DNA from: Paraburkholderia sartisoli
GTDB taxonomy: Bacteria > Pseudomonadota > Gammaproteobacteria > Burkholderiales > Burkholderiaceae
Assembly (NCBI RefSeq): GCF_900107685.1
Contig: NZ_FNRQ01000002.1
Span: 558,001-622,000, forward strand
Reading direction: 5' to 3'
Length of the DNA stretch: 64,000 bases
In this document: positions 1-6,495 of the stretch, piece after piece
Numbering within the stretch: position 1 is the first letter of the stretch
How the letters are laid out: each line of letters starts with the position of its first letter
The notes under the pieces: model-generated
Database searches by the model: none
What the model saw: the letters and a program-made list of their open reading frames with translations, nothing else
Told to the model about the DNA's origin: nothing
Position numbers and translations under genes: made by a program

Positions 1-299
1 GACGGTGGCCAGAGCGCTGGTCACTAAGCTCTGTTCACATTTTTACGAATGGTCCAAACGCATCGGCAAGCGACGCGAACACGAGGTCGCTGTCCGCGCG
101 CTTGTCGTAGCGAGTGGAGACCCGGCGAAAATGCTTGATACGGTTGAAGAAGCGCCCGACCACATTGCGTGTGCGGTATAGCGTCCGGCGATAACGGCGC
201 TTCGACTTGCGGTTCGAGCGCGGCGGAATAACGACCTTGGCGCCGGTGGAGCGAACCGCCTCCGCAAAGGCATCGGCATCGTAGCCTCTGCTGGAAATC
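1..299 (-). mobile_element. IS5-family transposase remnant (C-terminal part)
   Basis: On the minus strand an open frame from about 299 down to a TGA at 35-37 reads as the C-terminal third of an IS5-type (IS427/ISL2-like) DDE transposase. It starts near ISSRGYDADAFAEAVR, continues with IPPRSNRKSKRRYRR, and contains RNVVGRFFNRIKHFRR, the region that carries the last catalytic Glu in this family; here the usual E of the 'IENxF' motif appears as V-V-G. The N-terminal two thirds, with the first two catalytic Asp residues, are missing, because the frame changes at about 297-300 into a norB-like sequence on the other strand. The element is therefore 5'-truncated and cannot transpose by itself. Its outer end lies at or beyond the window start, so I could not define inverted repeats. 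Confidence 0.75.
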
Positions 300-773
300 G
301 GGCTGATGTATTTCTGTCTGCGTTATTTTGCCGCCGATCGTCGCCCGTTCAGCGAAAAGCCTGGCCTGATCGCGTTCTGGCTTTATACCGCTGGCCTCGT
401 GCTCTGGATCGCACTGAATTCCTTCCCGATTGGCTGGCCGCAGCTCGACGCCGTCTACGAGCATGGACTTGCTTACGTCCGTAGCAGCGAACTTCATCAG
501 ACGATCCTCTTCTGGCAATGGACCCACCTGCCTGGCAACGTCGTGTTTGCAATCGGCGCGCTGCTCATGGCATGGGACTTCATCGCCAAGGTTGCGCCTT
601 TGGTGCTGAAGTCCATAACATGCCGCCCGGGCAATGCGGCGGCGGATGAATCACCCACAGGATTGCGACATGCGTGGCTCCGTTCTCGGGTTTGCCTGCC
701 TGACAGGGGCTTCATGCTGAAACCCTGGAGCCGGAGTGGCAACCCCGGGTTTTCGATAAAAATCACGTTATGA
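297..773 (+). pseudogene. 3' fragment of a second quinol-type nitric oxide reductase
   Basis: From about 297 the plus-strand frame is colinear with the C-terminus of the complete norB at 6496-8823. Shared blocks include IGL-Y--LRY, AFWLY-AGLV-WI, PIGWPQL-A-Y-HG, FWQWM/T-P-V-FA--ALLMAWDFI. The homology covers the last two transmembrane helices and fades after about base 600; the frame then runs on to a stop at 773 with unrelated sequence. Everything upstream, including all heme and FeB ligands, is missing and is replaced by the IS5-type remnant. The fragment differs at many positions from the intact norB, so it descends from a separate paralogue and is not a recent duplicate. It is presumably non-functional. 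Confidence 0.8.
753..766 (+). promoter_or_regulatory. FNR/DNR-like box upstream of orphan sdhB
   Basis: TCGAT-AAAA-ATCAC matches the FNR-family consensus TTGAT-N4-ATCAA at 8 of 10 positions. It lies about 117 bp upstream of the sdhB start. A second block, GATGTATTT (773-781), matches one half of the usual NsrR operator. Together they would make sdhB oxygen- or NO-responsive. This is inferred from the motifs alone. Confidence 0.35.
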
Positions 774-882
774 TGTATTTGAGTGTCGGCACGGCCTGTC
801 CGGAACGGCGCTTCGAAGAGCGTCTTCAAGCGATGCAGCAGCTGCGTGGCCGCGCCGGTACGCAGAACGATCGGGAGATATC

Positions 883-1590
883 GTGAGCGAATTCAGGAAA
901 TTCGAAATCTACCGCTACGATCCGGATCGGGACAGCGGCCCTCACATGCAGACGTTCGAAATCGAGATCGCGCCAGGCGACAGGATGTTGCTCGATGTGC
1001 TGATCCGGCTGAAGGCAGTTGACGAGACGTTCAGCTTCAGACGTTCATGCCGCGAGGGCGTGTGCGGCTCCGATGCGATGAACATCAATGGCAAGAACGG
1101 TCTTGCCTGTATTACAAACCTGCGTGAACTGCCGCGCCATACGATCTTGCGGCCCCTGCCTGGTTTGCCGGTCGTGCGCGATCTGATTGTCGACATGACG
1201 GCGTTCTTCAAGCAATACCACTCGATCATCCCTTACCTGATCAACGATACCCCACCGCCCGAACGCGAACGCCTGCAGTCACCACAGGAACGCGACCAGC
1301 TCGACGGACTCTACGAGTGCATCCTGTGCGCCTGTTGCTCGAGCGCCTGCCCCTCGTACTGGTGGAATCCTGACAAATATGTCGGCCCTGCGGGACTCCT
1401 GCAGGCGTACCGCTTCCTCGTGGATTCGCGCGATGAAGGCACGAATGCGCGGCTCGATAATCTCGAAGACCCCTATCGGCTGTTCCGGTGCCGCTCGATC
1501 CTCAACTGCACGGACGTGTGCCCGAAGGGATTGAATCCGGCGAAGGCAATCGGTCAGATCAAAACCATGCTGGCACGCCGGGGCATTTGA
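883..1590 (+). CDS. sdhB: Succinate dehydrogenase/fumarate reductase iron-sulfur subunit (orphan copy)
   Basis: This 235-residue protein has the full length and cluster ligands of SdhB. The N-terminal plant-ferredoxin domain has a [2Fe-2S] site [10 protein letters not shown] (C56, C61, D64) and LAC (C76), with Asp in the third position as in E. coli SdhB. The C-terminal ferredoxin domain has [12 protein letters not shown] (about 146-156) and [14 protein letters not shown]. SdhB passes electrons from the flavoprotein SdhA to quinone at the inner membrane. No sdhA, sdhC or sdhD is near, so this is an orphan copy beside NO-detoxification genes. The start is GTG at 883, overlapping an upstream stop as GTGA; homologous residues begin straight after it. 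It may serve another flavoprotein or be a relic of a larger operon. Confidence 0.9.
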   Translation: MSEFRKFEIYRYDPDRDSGPHMQTFEIEIAPGDRMLLDVLIRLKAVDETFSFRRSCREGVCGSDAMNINGKNGLACITNLRELPRHTILRPLPGLPVVRDLIVDMTAFFKQYHSIIPYLINDTPPPERERLQSPQERDQLDGLYECILCACCSSACPSYWWNPDKYVGPAGLLQAYRFLVDSRDEGTNARLDNLEDPYRLFRCRSILNCTDVCPKGLNPAKAIGQIKTMLARRGI

Positions 1591-1619
1591 ATTACCGGGA
1601 TCAGAAAGAGAGAACCGTT

Positions 1620-1964
1620 ATGGCGACACCACGTGCGACACCCGGCGATCTGATCGACGTCCGGCCACTCGGTCCGGGCCTGTCGGGTGCCAGGTCCTTC
1701 ACCCTCGCGCGGACCGACCATCTTGAGGTCGTCCGGCTCGTGCTGTCAGCCGGCAAGCGAATCCCGGAACATCGCGCGCCAGGCGAGATCACGGTGCAGT
1801 GTCTGGAAGGTTCCTTGAAGTTCGGTACGGATGTCGTCGTGCAGACCATGCGAGCAGGCGACCTGCTCTTTACCTTGCCCGGCCAGGCGCACTGGCTCGA
1901 AGCGCTTGAAGCGCTTGAAGATACGTCAGTGCTCGTGACACTTTATCTGCCGCAGGGTCGTTGA
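1620..1964 (+). CDS. Small cupin-domain protein
   Basis: A 114-residue single-domain protein with a cupin pattern: [16 protein letters not shown] around residues 50-65 (motif 1, with H and E as possible metal ligands) and [13 protein letters not shown] near residue 80-92 (motif 2, G-D-x6-P-x-x-x-H). Such small cupins often bind a metal and act as sensors or isomerases, but the substrate cannot be read from the sequence. It begins 30 bp after sdhB, and the following 2020-2618 genes run the same way, so it probably belongs to one transcript with them. A purine-rich stretch (GAAAGAGAGAA) lies just before ATG 1620. A function in nitrosative stress is inferred from context only. Confidence 0.75.
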   Translation: MATPRATPGDLIDVRPLGPGLSGARSFTLARTDHLEVVRLVLSAGKRIPEHRAPGEITVQCLEGSLKFGTDVVVQTMRAGDLLFTLPGQAHWLEALEALEDTSVLVTLYLPQGR

Positions 1965-2019
1965 CAGGACCGTCACGGCATCACACGCATGGATCGAGTC
2001 TCCACTGTCCGGAGCGCCA

Positions 2020-2223
2020 ATGAAAGAAGACCAGCGTATCGCATTCCTCGTCACCCGCGATGGGATGACCGCAGCGGTGACATGGGTACGCCGCACGATG
2101 ATCATCTATCGCAGTGCGGTGCTGGCAAAGAGTCACTACGCAAGCGGCCAGCTCTATCGCCGCGAGTTCATTGAGGCTTATTGCGCGTTCAAGAAGTGGC
2201 TTGAGACCCGATCAACCGGTTGA
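2020..2223 (+). CDS. Conserved small protein, function unknown
   Basis: A 67-residue protein beginning MKEDQRIAFLVTRDGM. It contains WVRRTMIIYRSAV and SHYASGQLYRREFIEAY, a pattern of short amphipathic helices with many aromatic and basic residues; it has no signal peptide, membrane segment or metal motif. I recognise similar small proteins in Burkholderia and other proteobacteria but know no assigned function. It sits between the cupin gene and the carboxymuconolactone-decarboxylase gene in the same direction, and its stop lies 30 bp before the next start. I chose ATG 2020 over an out-of-frame alternative (1989) because of its conserved-looking composition. Confidence 0.6.
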   Translation: MKEDQRIAFLVTRDGMTAAVTWVRRTMIIYRSAVLAKSHYASGQLYRREFIEAYCAFKKWLETRSTG

Positions 2224-2252
2224 CCAAAGTCGTTTTTTGCAGGAGGTGCATG

Positions 2253-2618
2253 ATGGACGATTCGATGTATCCATTGCCGGGCACGCAAACGGCAGCTCGA
2301 CGTAAGGAACTGGCTCCGGAGCCACTCGCCGCATTCAAGGCGTTTAGCGACACGGTTTTCGCGGACGGTGCGCTGCCGGGCAAGATGAAACAGCTGATTG
2401 CCGTGGCCGTCGCGCATGTTACGCAATGCCCGTATTGCATACGCGGTCATACGGCAAGCGCCCTGAAGCACGGAGCGACGCAGCAGGAAATCATGGAGGC
2501 GATCTGGGTTGCCGCCGAGATGCGCGCGGGTGCCGCGTATGCACACTCGGCACTGGCGATCGACGAAATGAACCGGCAACAGGCTGCGGGCGGAGCAGGT
2601 CATGGCGAGCATCATTGA
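2253..2618 (+). CDS. Carboxymuconolactone decarboxylase / AhpD-like protein
   Basis: A 121-residue CMD-family protein. The core KQLIAVAVAHVTQCPYCIRG followed by HT carries the AhpD-type C-x-x-C plus His, which in AhpD forms the redox centre for alkylhydroperoxidase activity; the tail GATQQEIMEAIWVAAEMRAG is typical of the family. It probably acts in cytosolic peroxide or nitrosative-stress reduction. The start is placed at ATG 2253, six bases after a perfect AGGAGG (2241-2246); ATG 2250 is only three bases from it. The last 17 bases overlap the hemerythrin gene, which indicates translational coupling. A metabolic lactone decarboxylase is unlikely because the CxxC-His motif is kept. Confidence 0.85.
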   Translation: MDDSMYPLPGTQTAARRKELAPEPLAAFKAFSDTVFADGALPGKMKQLIAVAVAHVTQCPYCIRGHTASALKHGATQQEIMEAIWVAAEMRAGAAYAHSALAIDEMNRQQAAGGAGHGEHH

Positions 2619-3177
2619 CAACCTGCGCGCCGAGCATGGCAAACTGGAACACCTCATACGGCTTTTCGACGATCAACTGACCGCCGTCAGTCGCGCGTCC
2701 CCCACGAAGACCGCGCTGCTGGTGGACGCACTTTACTATCTGACGCGCTTTCCGGACGTCAATCATCACGTACTCGAGAACCGTATCGTCGAAAAGTTGC
2801 TCGAGAAGCGCGCGCTCCCTGCAGGACTGGGAAGCGAAATCGAAGCGCAGCATGCAACGTTGGTCCGTGAGGGACACGAGCTGCTTCAGGCACTGGAATC
2901 GATGATCCGGGAAGAGAACATGTCGGGCGAATGGATCGACCTTCACCTGCGCCTCTACAGCGAACGGCTGCGACACAACATGGCCATGGAGGAACTGATG
3001 CTTTTCCCGATGGCGCTCGCCCATCTCGGCCCCGAGGATTGGGACGCGATTGCCCGCACAGGGCCTGTGCCGGTCGCTGATCCGCTGTTTCATACACCGG
3101 TGCATGAGCGGTTCATACAACTGCACCAGGTCATTGCGCGCGAGGCCGACTGTGGCTGCGAAGATCGCGATAGTTAA
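2602..3177 (+). CDS. Hemerythrin-domain (HHE) protein
   Basis: A 191-residue all-helical protein with the spaced His/Glu ligands of a di-iron hemerythrin fold: AEHGKLEHLI near the start, NHHVLENRIVEKLL around residue 55, QHATLVREGHELL around residue 92, and RHNMAMEELMLFP around residue 130. The extra EADCGCED tail is Cys-containing. Bacterial HHE proteins bind O2 or NO, or repair iron-sulfur and iron centres (YtfE/RIC type), and commonly sit in NO-response operons. It overlaps the CMD gene by 17 bp. A second HHE gene lies at 4901-5443. The assignment to NO metabolism comes from the norB/NsrR context. Confidence 0.85.
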   Translation: MASIIDNLRAEHGKLEHLIRLFDDQLTAVSRASPTKTALLVDALYYLTRFPDVNHHVLENRIVEKLLEKRALPAGLGSEIEAQHATLVREGHELLQALESMIREENMSGEWIDLHLRLYSERLRHNMAMEELMLFPMALAHLGPEDWDAIARTGPVPVADPLFHTPVHERFIQLHQVIAREADCGCEDRDS

Positions 3178-3270
3178 ATTTCACGTCGACTGCTGGCGTC
3201 GCCGTTGCCCGTCACGGGCAACCCGATATGAGGCCGGCTACGCATCACGAACCGATGAAAGAGGCATCGA

Positions 3271-3552
3271 ATGCAGACGGTGACCCAGGACTCGTGGAAG
3301 GGTCGAACGATCAGAATCTGCACGATCCCGGTCCGTCGTATCATCACGCCGGACTCCATACCCGACGGTTACATCTCAACCGTCAGGATCGAGCGAAACG
3401 GTGACGTACTGGTCGATTGGCATATGCCGTTTTTCGGCGAGCGTTGGTTAAGCGAGGGCGAGGCACGGCGGGACGCACTGGAGTACGCTGTGAAGCTCAT
3501 CGATAGCGGCGTGTTGGGCGAACCACGGGAGTCGCGCGATCACGCCGCCTGA
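3271..3552 (+). CDS. Small hypothetical protein
   Basis: A 93-residue protein with beta-rich character, for example RIERNGDVLVDWHMPFFGERW followed by a helical EGEARRDALEYAVKL. There is no signal peptide, Cys cluster or membrane helix. I recognise this as the kind of small conserved protein found in Burkholderia-group genomes but cannot name its function. It lies 93 bp after the hemerythrin gene and ends convergently with the reductase remnant at 3693-3953. The 140-bp gap between them holds nothing I can identify. Confidence 0.6.
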   Translation: MQTVTQDSWKGRTIRICTIPVRRIITPDSIPDGYISTVRIERNGDVLVDWHMPFFGERWLSEGEARRDALEYAVKLIDSGVLGEPRESRDHAA

Positions 3553-3692
3553 TTCAAGGTGTCATGGAACGCGGTCGCTCCAGTAGCGCCTCCATGGCGA
3601 TGGCTCCGGCTTTCATATGAACACGCAAGCAGTCGATGCCCTGGGCACCGCGCCCACCTGAACCTCGAACGGCGTAGGTAACCGGGACACGA

Positions 3693-3953
3693 TCAGTAGC
3701 CGAAAAATGCTTCACTGCGGATATCATCATCCGACGTGCCCGCGCGATGTAGCATGTCCCGCATTCGCGTCGCGACCGCAATCCTGTCCTCGAATGGTGC
3801 GCTCACGATGGAAAACGTATGACGGGCACTTTGTGCTTCGGCGGCGACAGAATCGGGCAGGATCAAATCGATAGCCTGCCCTGCAGCGAAATGGAAAGCC
3901 ATCGTGCCCGATGCAATGACCTCGCGGCCGATGAGCCTGGCTTCGCTCGTCAT
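3693..3953 (-). pseudogene. FAD/NAD(P) ferredoxin-reductase-like protein with internal deletions
   Basis: The 86 residues begin like a full FNR-type reductase (MTSEARLIGREVIASGTMAF, then GQAIDLILPD and SARHTFSIVSAPFED, the FAD-binding part) up to ATRMRD. They then jump directly to LHRAGTSDDDIRSEAFFGY, the extreme C-terminus of the same family. About 130-150 residues are missing, including the rest of the FAD domain and the whole NAD(P)-binding domain. A shorter gap lies near residue 22, where the usual 'KPAGFxFK' segment is absent. Both losses keep the frame. The start overlaps the stop of the upstream gene at 3950 as ATGA, so the operon structure survived. The product cannot be an active reductase. 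Confidence 0.75.
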
Positions 3954-4216
3954 CGCGCCCCCTTGTCAACGGGGAAATGGGCATCGTTGTCGCAGCCCGT
4001 CAGGTCAGAAGGATGGGCTGGATAATGTCTGGTGCGACTGGCCGCGCGCGTGGGCGCGTCGTGCCAGCTGGCCCCGCTTGCTACCGGGTCGCGCTCTGTA
4101 TGTACCGCCGGCGGATCGCTCGCCGGGAAACTCTCTTCGCCAGCCTCGTCGATCAGGTTCTCAAGGTGCTTTGTGCGCAAGTGCGCTGCACGCTCAACTT
4201 CAAGATTACGCTTCAT
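3950..4216 (-). CDS. Small hypothetical protein (DEAGEESFPASDPPAV type)
   Basis: An 88-residue protein starting MKRNLEVERAAHLRTKHLEN, followed by LIDEAGEESFPASDPPAVH, a block I recognise from short Burkholderia-group proteins of unknown function. The C-terminal half is less regular and basic. The start at 4216 is supported by GGAGG six bases upstream (GGAGGAAAACC-ATG on the minus strand). It overlaps the next upstream gene by 11 bp and the downstream reductase remnant by 4 bp, so it is the fifth gene of the minus-strand operon that begins with the nsrR-nnrS chimera. Confidence 0.6.
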   Translation of the reverse strand: MKRNLEVERAAHLRTKHLENLIDEAGEESFPASDPPAVHTERDPVASGASWHDAPTRAASRTRHYPAHPSDLTGCDNDAHFPVDKGAR

Positions 4217-4475
4217 GGTTTTCCTCCAGGATTGTCCTCGCCGGGATGATGGGCCGAGGCATGCCACTGACGCCCGATGTCGTCGCTCCGCGAAATCGAA
4301 CGACAACGGTTTCAGTCAGCGGCGTCACGTGCGGCTTGCCTTGACACATGTGACACCTGTCAATCTCCACCAGGTTGCTGTTCAACAATGGTTGAAGGTC
4401 GGGCCACCCGGCGCCGACCTGCTCCGGCGCATGAGCGATGAGGATGAGCGTAGCGATCTCGTGTGGCGATAACAT
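4206..4475 (-). CDS. Hypothetical protein with CxxC motif
   Basis: An 89-residue protein from ATG 4475: MLSPHEIATLILIAHAPEQV, then a helical DLQPLLNSNLVEI and CHMCQGKPHVTPL. The pattern (helix, short winged segment, 'VTPLTETVVVRF') resembles a small winged-helix-like fold, with a CxxC that could bind metal or be redox-active. A longer version from TTG 4514 is possible, but no ribosome-binding site supports either clearly. It lies 120 bp below the DUF2249 gene in the same operon direction. Function unknown. Confidence 0.5.
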   Translation of the reverse strand: MLSPHEIATLILIAHAPEQVGAGWPDLQPLLNSNLVEIDRCHMCQGKPHVTPLTETVVVRFRGATTSGVSGMPRPIIPARTILEENHEA

Positions 4476-4595
4476 CGGGAAATTCGTCGTGCAAGCGCTG
4501 CGACTGGTCAGCAAGGAAGGTAGCCCCCCGCTCCTCTGCCGTCGCGGTGCCGGGCAGCATCACACGAGAGGCATCTGACAGATTCGGCGGTCATT

Positions 4596-4865
4596 TCAAT
4601 CCACCGCATTCACCGAGAAATCGATCACGATGTTGCCCGGCTCGCGGGCGACGTATCCGATGCCCACGCGGGGCCCAAAGTGCTGCTCGATTTGCGCCAG
4701 CAACGGCAGTGGATCGTGATCGTTGACAAAACGCATCACCTCGCCCGGCTCCAGTGCATTGAGCGCACCGAAAATGGCGGCGTGACGGAAACGTCTGGCT
4801 ACGCCACGCGCATCGAACACGTATTGCTGGGAAAGGATGGGAAGAACGTCTGCTGGGTTTCTCAT
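4596..4865 (-). CDS. DUF2249-domain protein
   Basis: An 89-residue protein made only of a DUF2249 domain: FDARGVARRFRHAAIFGALN, then GEVMRFVNDHDPLPLL and a beta-rich tail ending FSVNAVD. DUF2249 proteins are small TusA-like-fold proteins that recur next to hemerythrin, norB and NsrR genes in proteobacteria; their biochemical role is not established. Minus-strand AGGAGA seven bases before ATG 4865 supports the start. The gene lies 35 bp after the hemerythrin gene in the same direction. A second DUF2249 gene follows norB at 8939. Confidence 0.85.
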   Translation of the reverse strand: MRNPADVLPILSQQYVFDARGVARRFRHAAIFGALNALEPGEVMRFVNDHDPLPLLAQIEQHFGPRVGIGYVAREPGNIVIDFSVNAVD

Positions 4866-4900
4866 GGATGCTTCTCCTGAAAATCGGTCGGTCGTGACCG

Positions 4901-5443
4901 TCATTGCGGCGTATGGGTGCGCCGCGCCACCATGGCCGCACTCAGCCTGTCCAGTTGCTGCTGATCCAGGCAGGCTTCGGCAAATGGCAGAATATGGCTC
5001 TCTTCCACGGCCATGTGGGAGCGGTAGGCGCCGACAAAATCGTCTACCGAGACGCGTTCGAGCGGCCTCGCTTTCCCCTGGGCGATGTCGGCAAGCACGG
5101 CGCGCAATCGCACCCACGCGGCCTCCAGGAATCGATGCTCGCCGAGCAGGGTTGCGATCCGTTCAGTCACCGGAGAGTCCAGGCGTCGACCGGCCTCGAT
5201 CAGCATGGGAAAGAGATCCTGCTCCTCGTCAGCATGGTGATGCGGGCCCGCCACGTCGAAATAACGCATGATGTTTCTGGCTGCCTGCTGCGCCTGCGTA
5301 TCCGCGCCATGCAGAGGCAGGTACGCTTCGAGTTTCCCGAGCGTGACGCACTGCGCGGCAATGCGCTCGTGACACGCCTTGAGCATTTCGACAGGTTCAT
5401 CGAACGAGGGCGCGGGCTTGACCAATAATCTGTCTGATTTCAT
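4901..5443 (-). CDS. Hemerythrin-domain protein
   Basis: A 180-residue HHE-domain protein with clear ligand motifs: KACHERIAAQC near residue 23-33, FDVAGPHHHADEEQDLFP around residues 62-80, GEHRFLEAAW near 101, and YRSHMAVEESHILPFAEAC near 142-160. The spacing fits a di-iron four-helix bundle of the hemerythrin/YtfE class, which is implicated in NO binding or in iron-sulfur repair under nitrosative stress. It starts 33 bp after the nsrR-nnrS chimera and is followed by a DUF2249 gene, a pairing seen widely in NO-response loci. It is cytosolic; no signal peptide is present. Confidence 0.85.
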   Translation of the reverse strand: MKSDRLLVKPAPSFDEPVEMLKACHERIAAQCVTLGKLEAYLPLHGADTQAQQAARNIMRYFDVAGPHHHADEEQDLFPMLIEAGRRLDSPVTERIATLLGEHRFLEAAWVRLRAVLADIAQGKARPLERVSVDDFVGAYRSHMAVEESHILPFAEACLDQQQLDRLSAAMVARRTHTPQ

Positions 5444-5476
5444 TTCACGTTACTCATCGTTTCGCTTCGTTTCGCT

Positions 5477-5893
5477 TCAGCCAGCCTCGCAGTCGGCTCG
5501 CGGGCGTGTCAGGTAAGGCCAGTATTGGCGTGCATGTAGCGCGAACGCCGCACACCAGCACACCCCGGCGCCGTTGATCCTCCGGCCACTCGCAAGCAAC
5601 GGGCCGATAACGCGCAGGCAGGCGGCGGCGATCACCAGGCCATAACAGGCGATGTCGGAGGACCCTGAGATTTCCTCCGGGGCGCGTGCCGGACGGGCGC
5701 CACCGGTCCGGTCGCAGCTCGTCTCGATGGAGCCAGCCTGGCTGCGCTCATGGATGATCTTTTCCAGATGGTTTCGCGAAATCCCACAGGCTCCTGCGAT
5801 TTCGTCGATCGTCGCAACGTCACCGAGGGGGTGCTTCAACGCCAGGTACATCATCACCCGCAGCGTGTAACCGGTGTAGACGGTGAGGTGCAT
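5477..5893 (-). pseudogene. NsrR DNA-binding half fused in frame to an NnrS C-terminal tail
   Basis: The first 85 or so of 138 residues are a good Rrf2/NsrR N-terminus: MHLTVYTGYTLRVMMYLALK, then IDEIAGACGISRNHLEKIIH (helix-turn-helix) and ARAPEEI. Where NsrR should continue with the Cys-rich cluster that binds the [2Fe-2S] centre, the frame instead reads AAACLRVIGPLLASG, then AFALHARQYWPYLTRPRADC. This matches the end of NnrS, a heme- and copper-containing membrane protein of NO metabolism (typical ending: RYWPILTRPRxDGRPG). The simplest reading is a deletion that removed the end of nsrR and most of an adjacent nnrS. The product might still bind DNA but lacks the NO-sensing cluster. ATG 5893 fits the NsrR family start. 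Confidence 0.7.
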
Positions 5894-5961
5894 GGTGTTT
5901 CCATCCGTGAAGCAGTGTCGCTGGCCCAATGGTGCCGGGTGATTCAATCGCGCCTGCATAT

Positions 5962-5985
5962 AACATACATTAAAAATATCTCATT
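5962..5985 (-). promoter_or_regulatory. NsrR-like operator upstream of the nsrR chimera
   Basis: The AT-rich imperfect palindrome AACATACATT-AAAA-ATATCTCATT is about 70 bp upstream of ATG 5893. It resembles the NsrR consensus (two 11-bp halves around AT-rich A/T tracts; minus strand GATATTTTTAATGTAT). It could be the autoregulatory site of the minus-strand operon. The match was made by eye. Confidence 0.35.
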
Positions 5986-6085
5986 TAAGCGAGATTCACA
6001 ACCCTGCTGGCCGATAGTCACCAGGCCAGATATGGAATCCCCCTAGTCTGCTCAAAATCGCTGCGACGCCTGGTTCTGCGGCAAA

Positions 6086-6099
6086 TTGACTCGCATCAC
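6086..6099 (+). promoter_or_regulatory. FNR/DNR-like box upstream of norB
   Basis: TTGAC-TCGC-ATCAC matches TTGAT-N4-ATCAA at 8 of 10 positions. It lies 122 bp before the 6208 gene and about 22 bp before the perfect inverted repeat at 6121. That layout suits an anaerobic activator combined with an NO-responsive repressor. Confidence 0.4.
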
Positions 6100-6120
6100 A
6101 GTCGCTCGTTTGTCGTTGTG

Positions 6121-6151
6121 CTAAAACATTTATTAATGATACATGTTTTAG
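6121..6151 (+). promoter_or_regulatory. Inverted repeat in the norB promoter region
   Basis: Arms CTAAAACATT (6121-6130) and CATGTTTTAG (6142-6151) pair at 9 of 10 bases around an 11-bp AT-rich centre. The inner part (ACATT...ACATGT) looks like an NsrR-type palindrome. It lies 56 bp before the start of the 6208 gene, the first gene before norB. It is either an operator or, less likely, a short attenuator hairpin. Confidence 0.45.
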
Positions 6152-6207
6152 CTGAAAATGCGACGGGCGCGCTGACCCGTTCTCAACTTTCAGCAAAGGA
6201 GCAAACC

Positions 6208-6441
6208 ATGCGATTGATTCAGCGTTTGTGCCGATTCTTCCTCCCGGATGCCGACCTGCCGGAGCTTTTCCCCCCAGGCCTGGTTGTTCCGGGGGGCGTG
6301 CCTGACAGCATCCTCGATTCCCTTCGCGAGCACGTCATGGCTGGCAACGCCTCCCCGGACGGAAAGTCTGATCCGGCCGGCGCGAACGTGCCGGCGACCG
6401 ATCTTGCGAGACGAAGACGCGTCAGTTCGTCGAAGGTCTAG
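6208..6441 (+). CDS. Small hypothetical protein preceding norB
   Basis: A 77-residue protein from ATG 6208, with AAGGAG ten bases upstream (AAAGGAGCAAACC-ATG). It begins MRLIQRLCRFFLPDADLPEL, a short amphipathic start followed by a Pro/Gly-rich loop and a Ser/Arg-rich tail (RRRRVSSSKV). There is no membrane helix or known motif. It lies 54 bp upstream of norB and shares the putative FNR/NsrR-controlled promoter, so it is probably the first gene of the norB transcript. Function unknown. Confidence 0.5.
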   Translation: MRLIQRLCRFFLPDADLPELFPPGLVVPGGVPDSILDSLREHVMAGNASPDGKSDPAGANVPATDLARRRRVSSSKV

Positions 6442-6495
6442 CCACGCCCGTCATCCAGTCAATAAACGCAACTCTGCACTGCTCAGAATGCAACC

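Noticed and set aside
773..886. 37-residue frame ending in a GTGA overlap with sdhB
   Set aside because: It has no recognisable similarity or ribosome-binding site, and a promoter at the FNR-like box (753-766) would start transcription within it. The overlap may be chance.
4341..4363. TTGACA/TGTCAA inverted repeat with an 11-bp spacer
   Set aside because: It lies inside the coding region at 4206-4475 and encodes the CHMC segment, so it is more likely a coding coincidence than an operator.
4360..4563. Minus-strand frame of 67 residues beginning MMLPGTATAEERGATF
   Set aside because: It overlaps the more protein-like CxxC gene at 4206-4475 for most of its length, and its tail is Arg/Pro-rich as in shadow frames. 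It could be a remnant, but the evidence is too thin.
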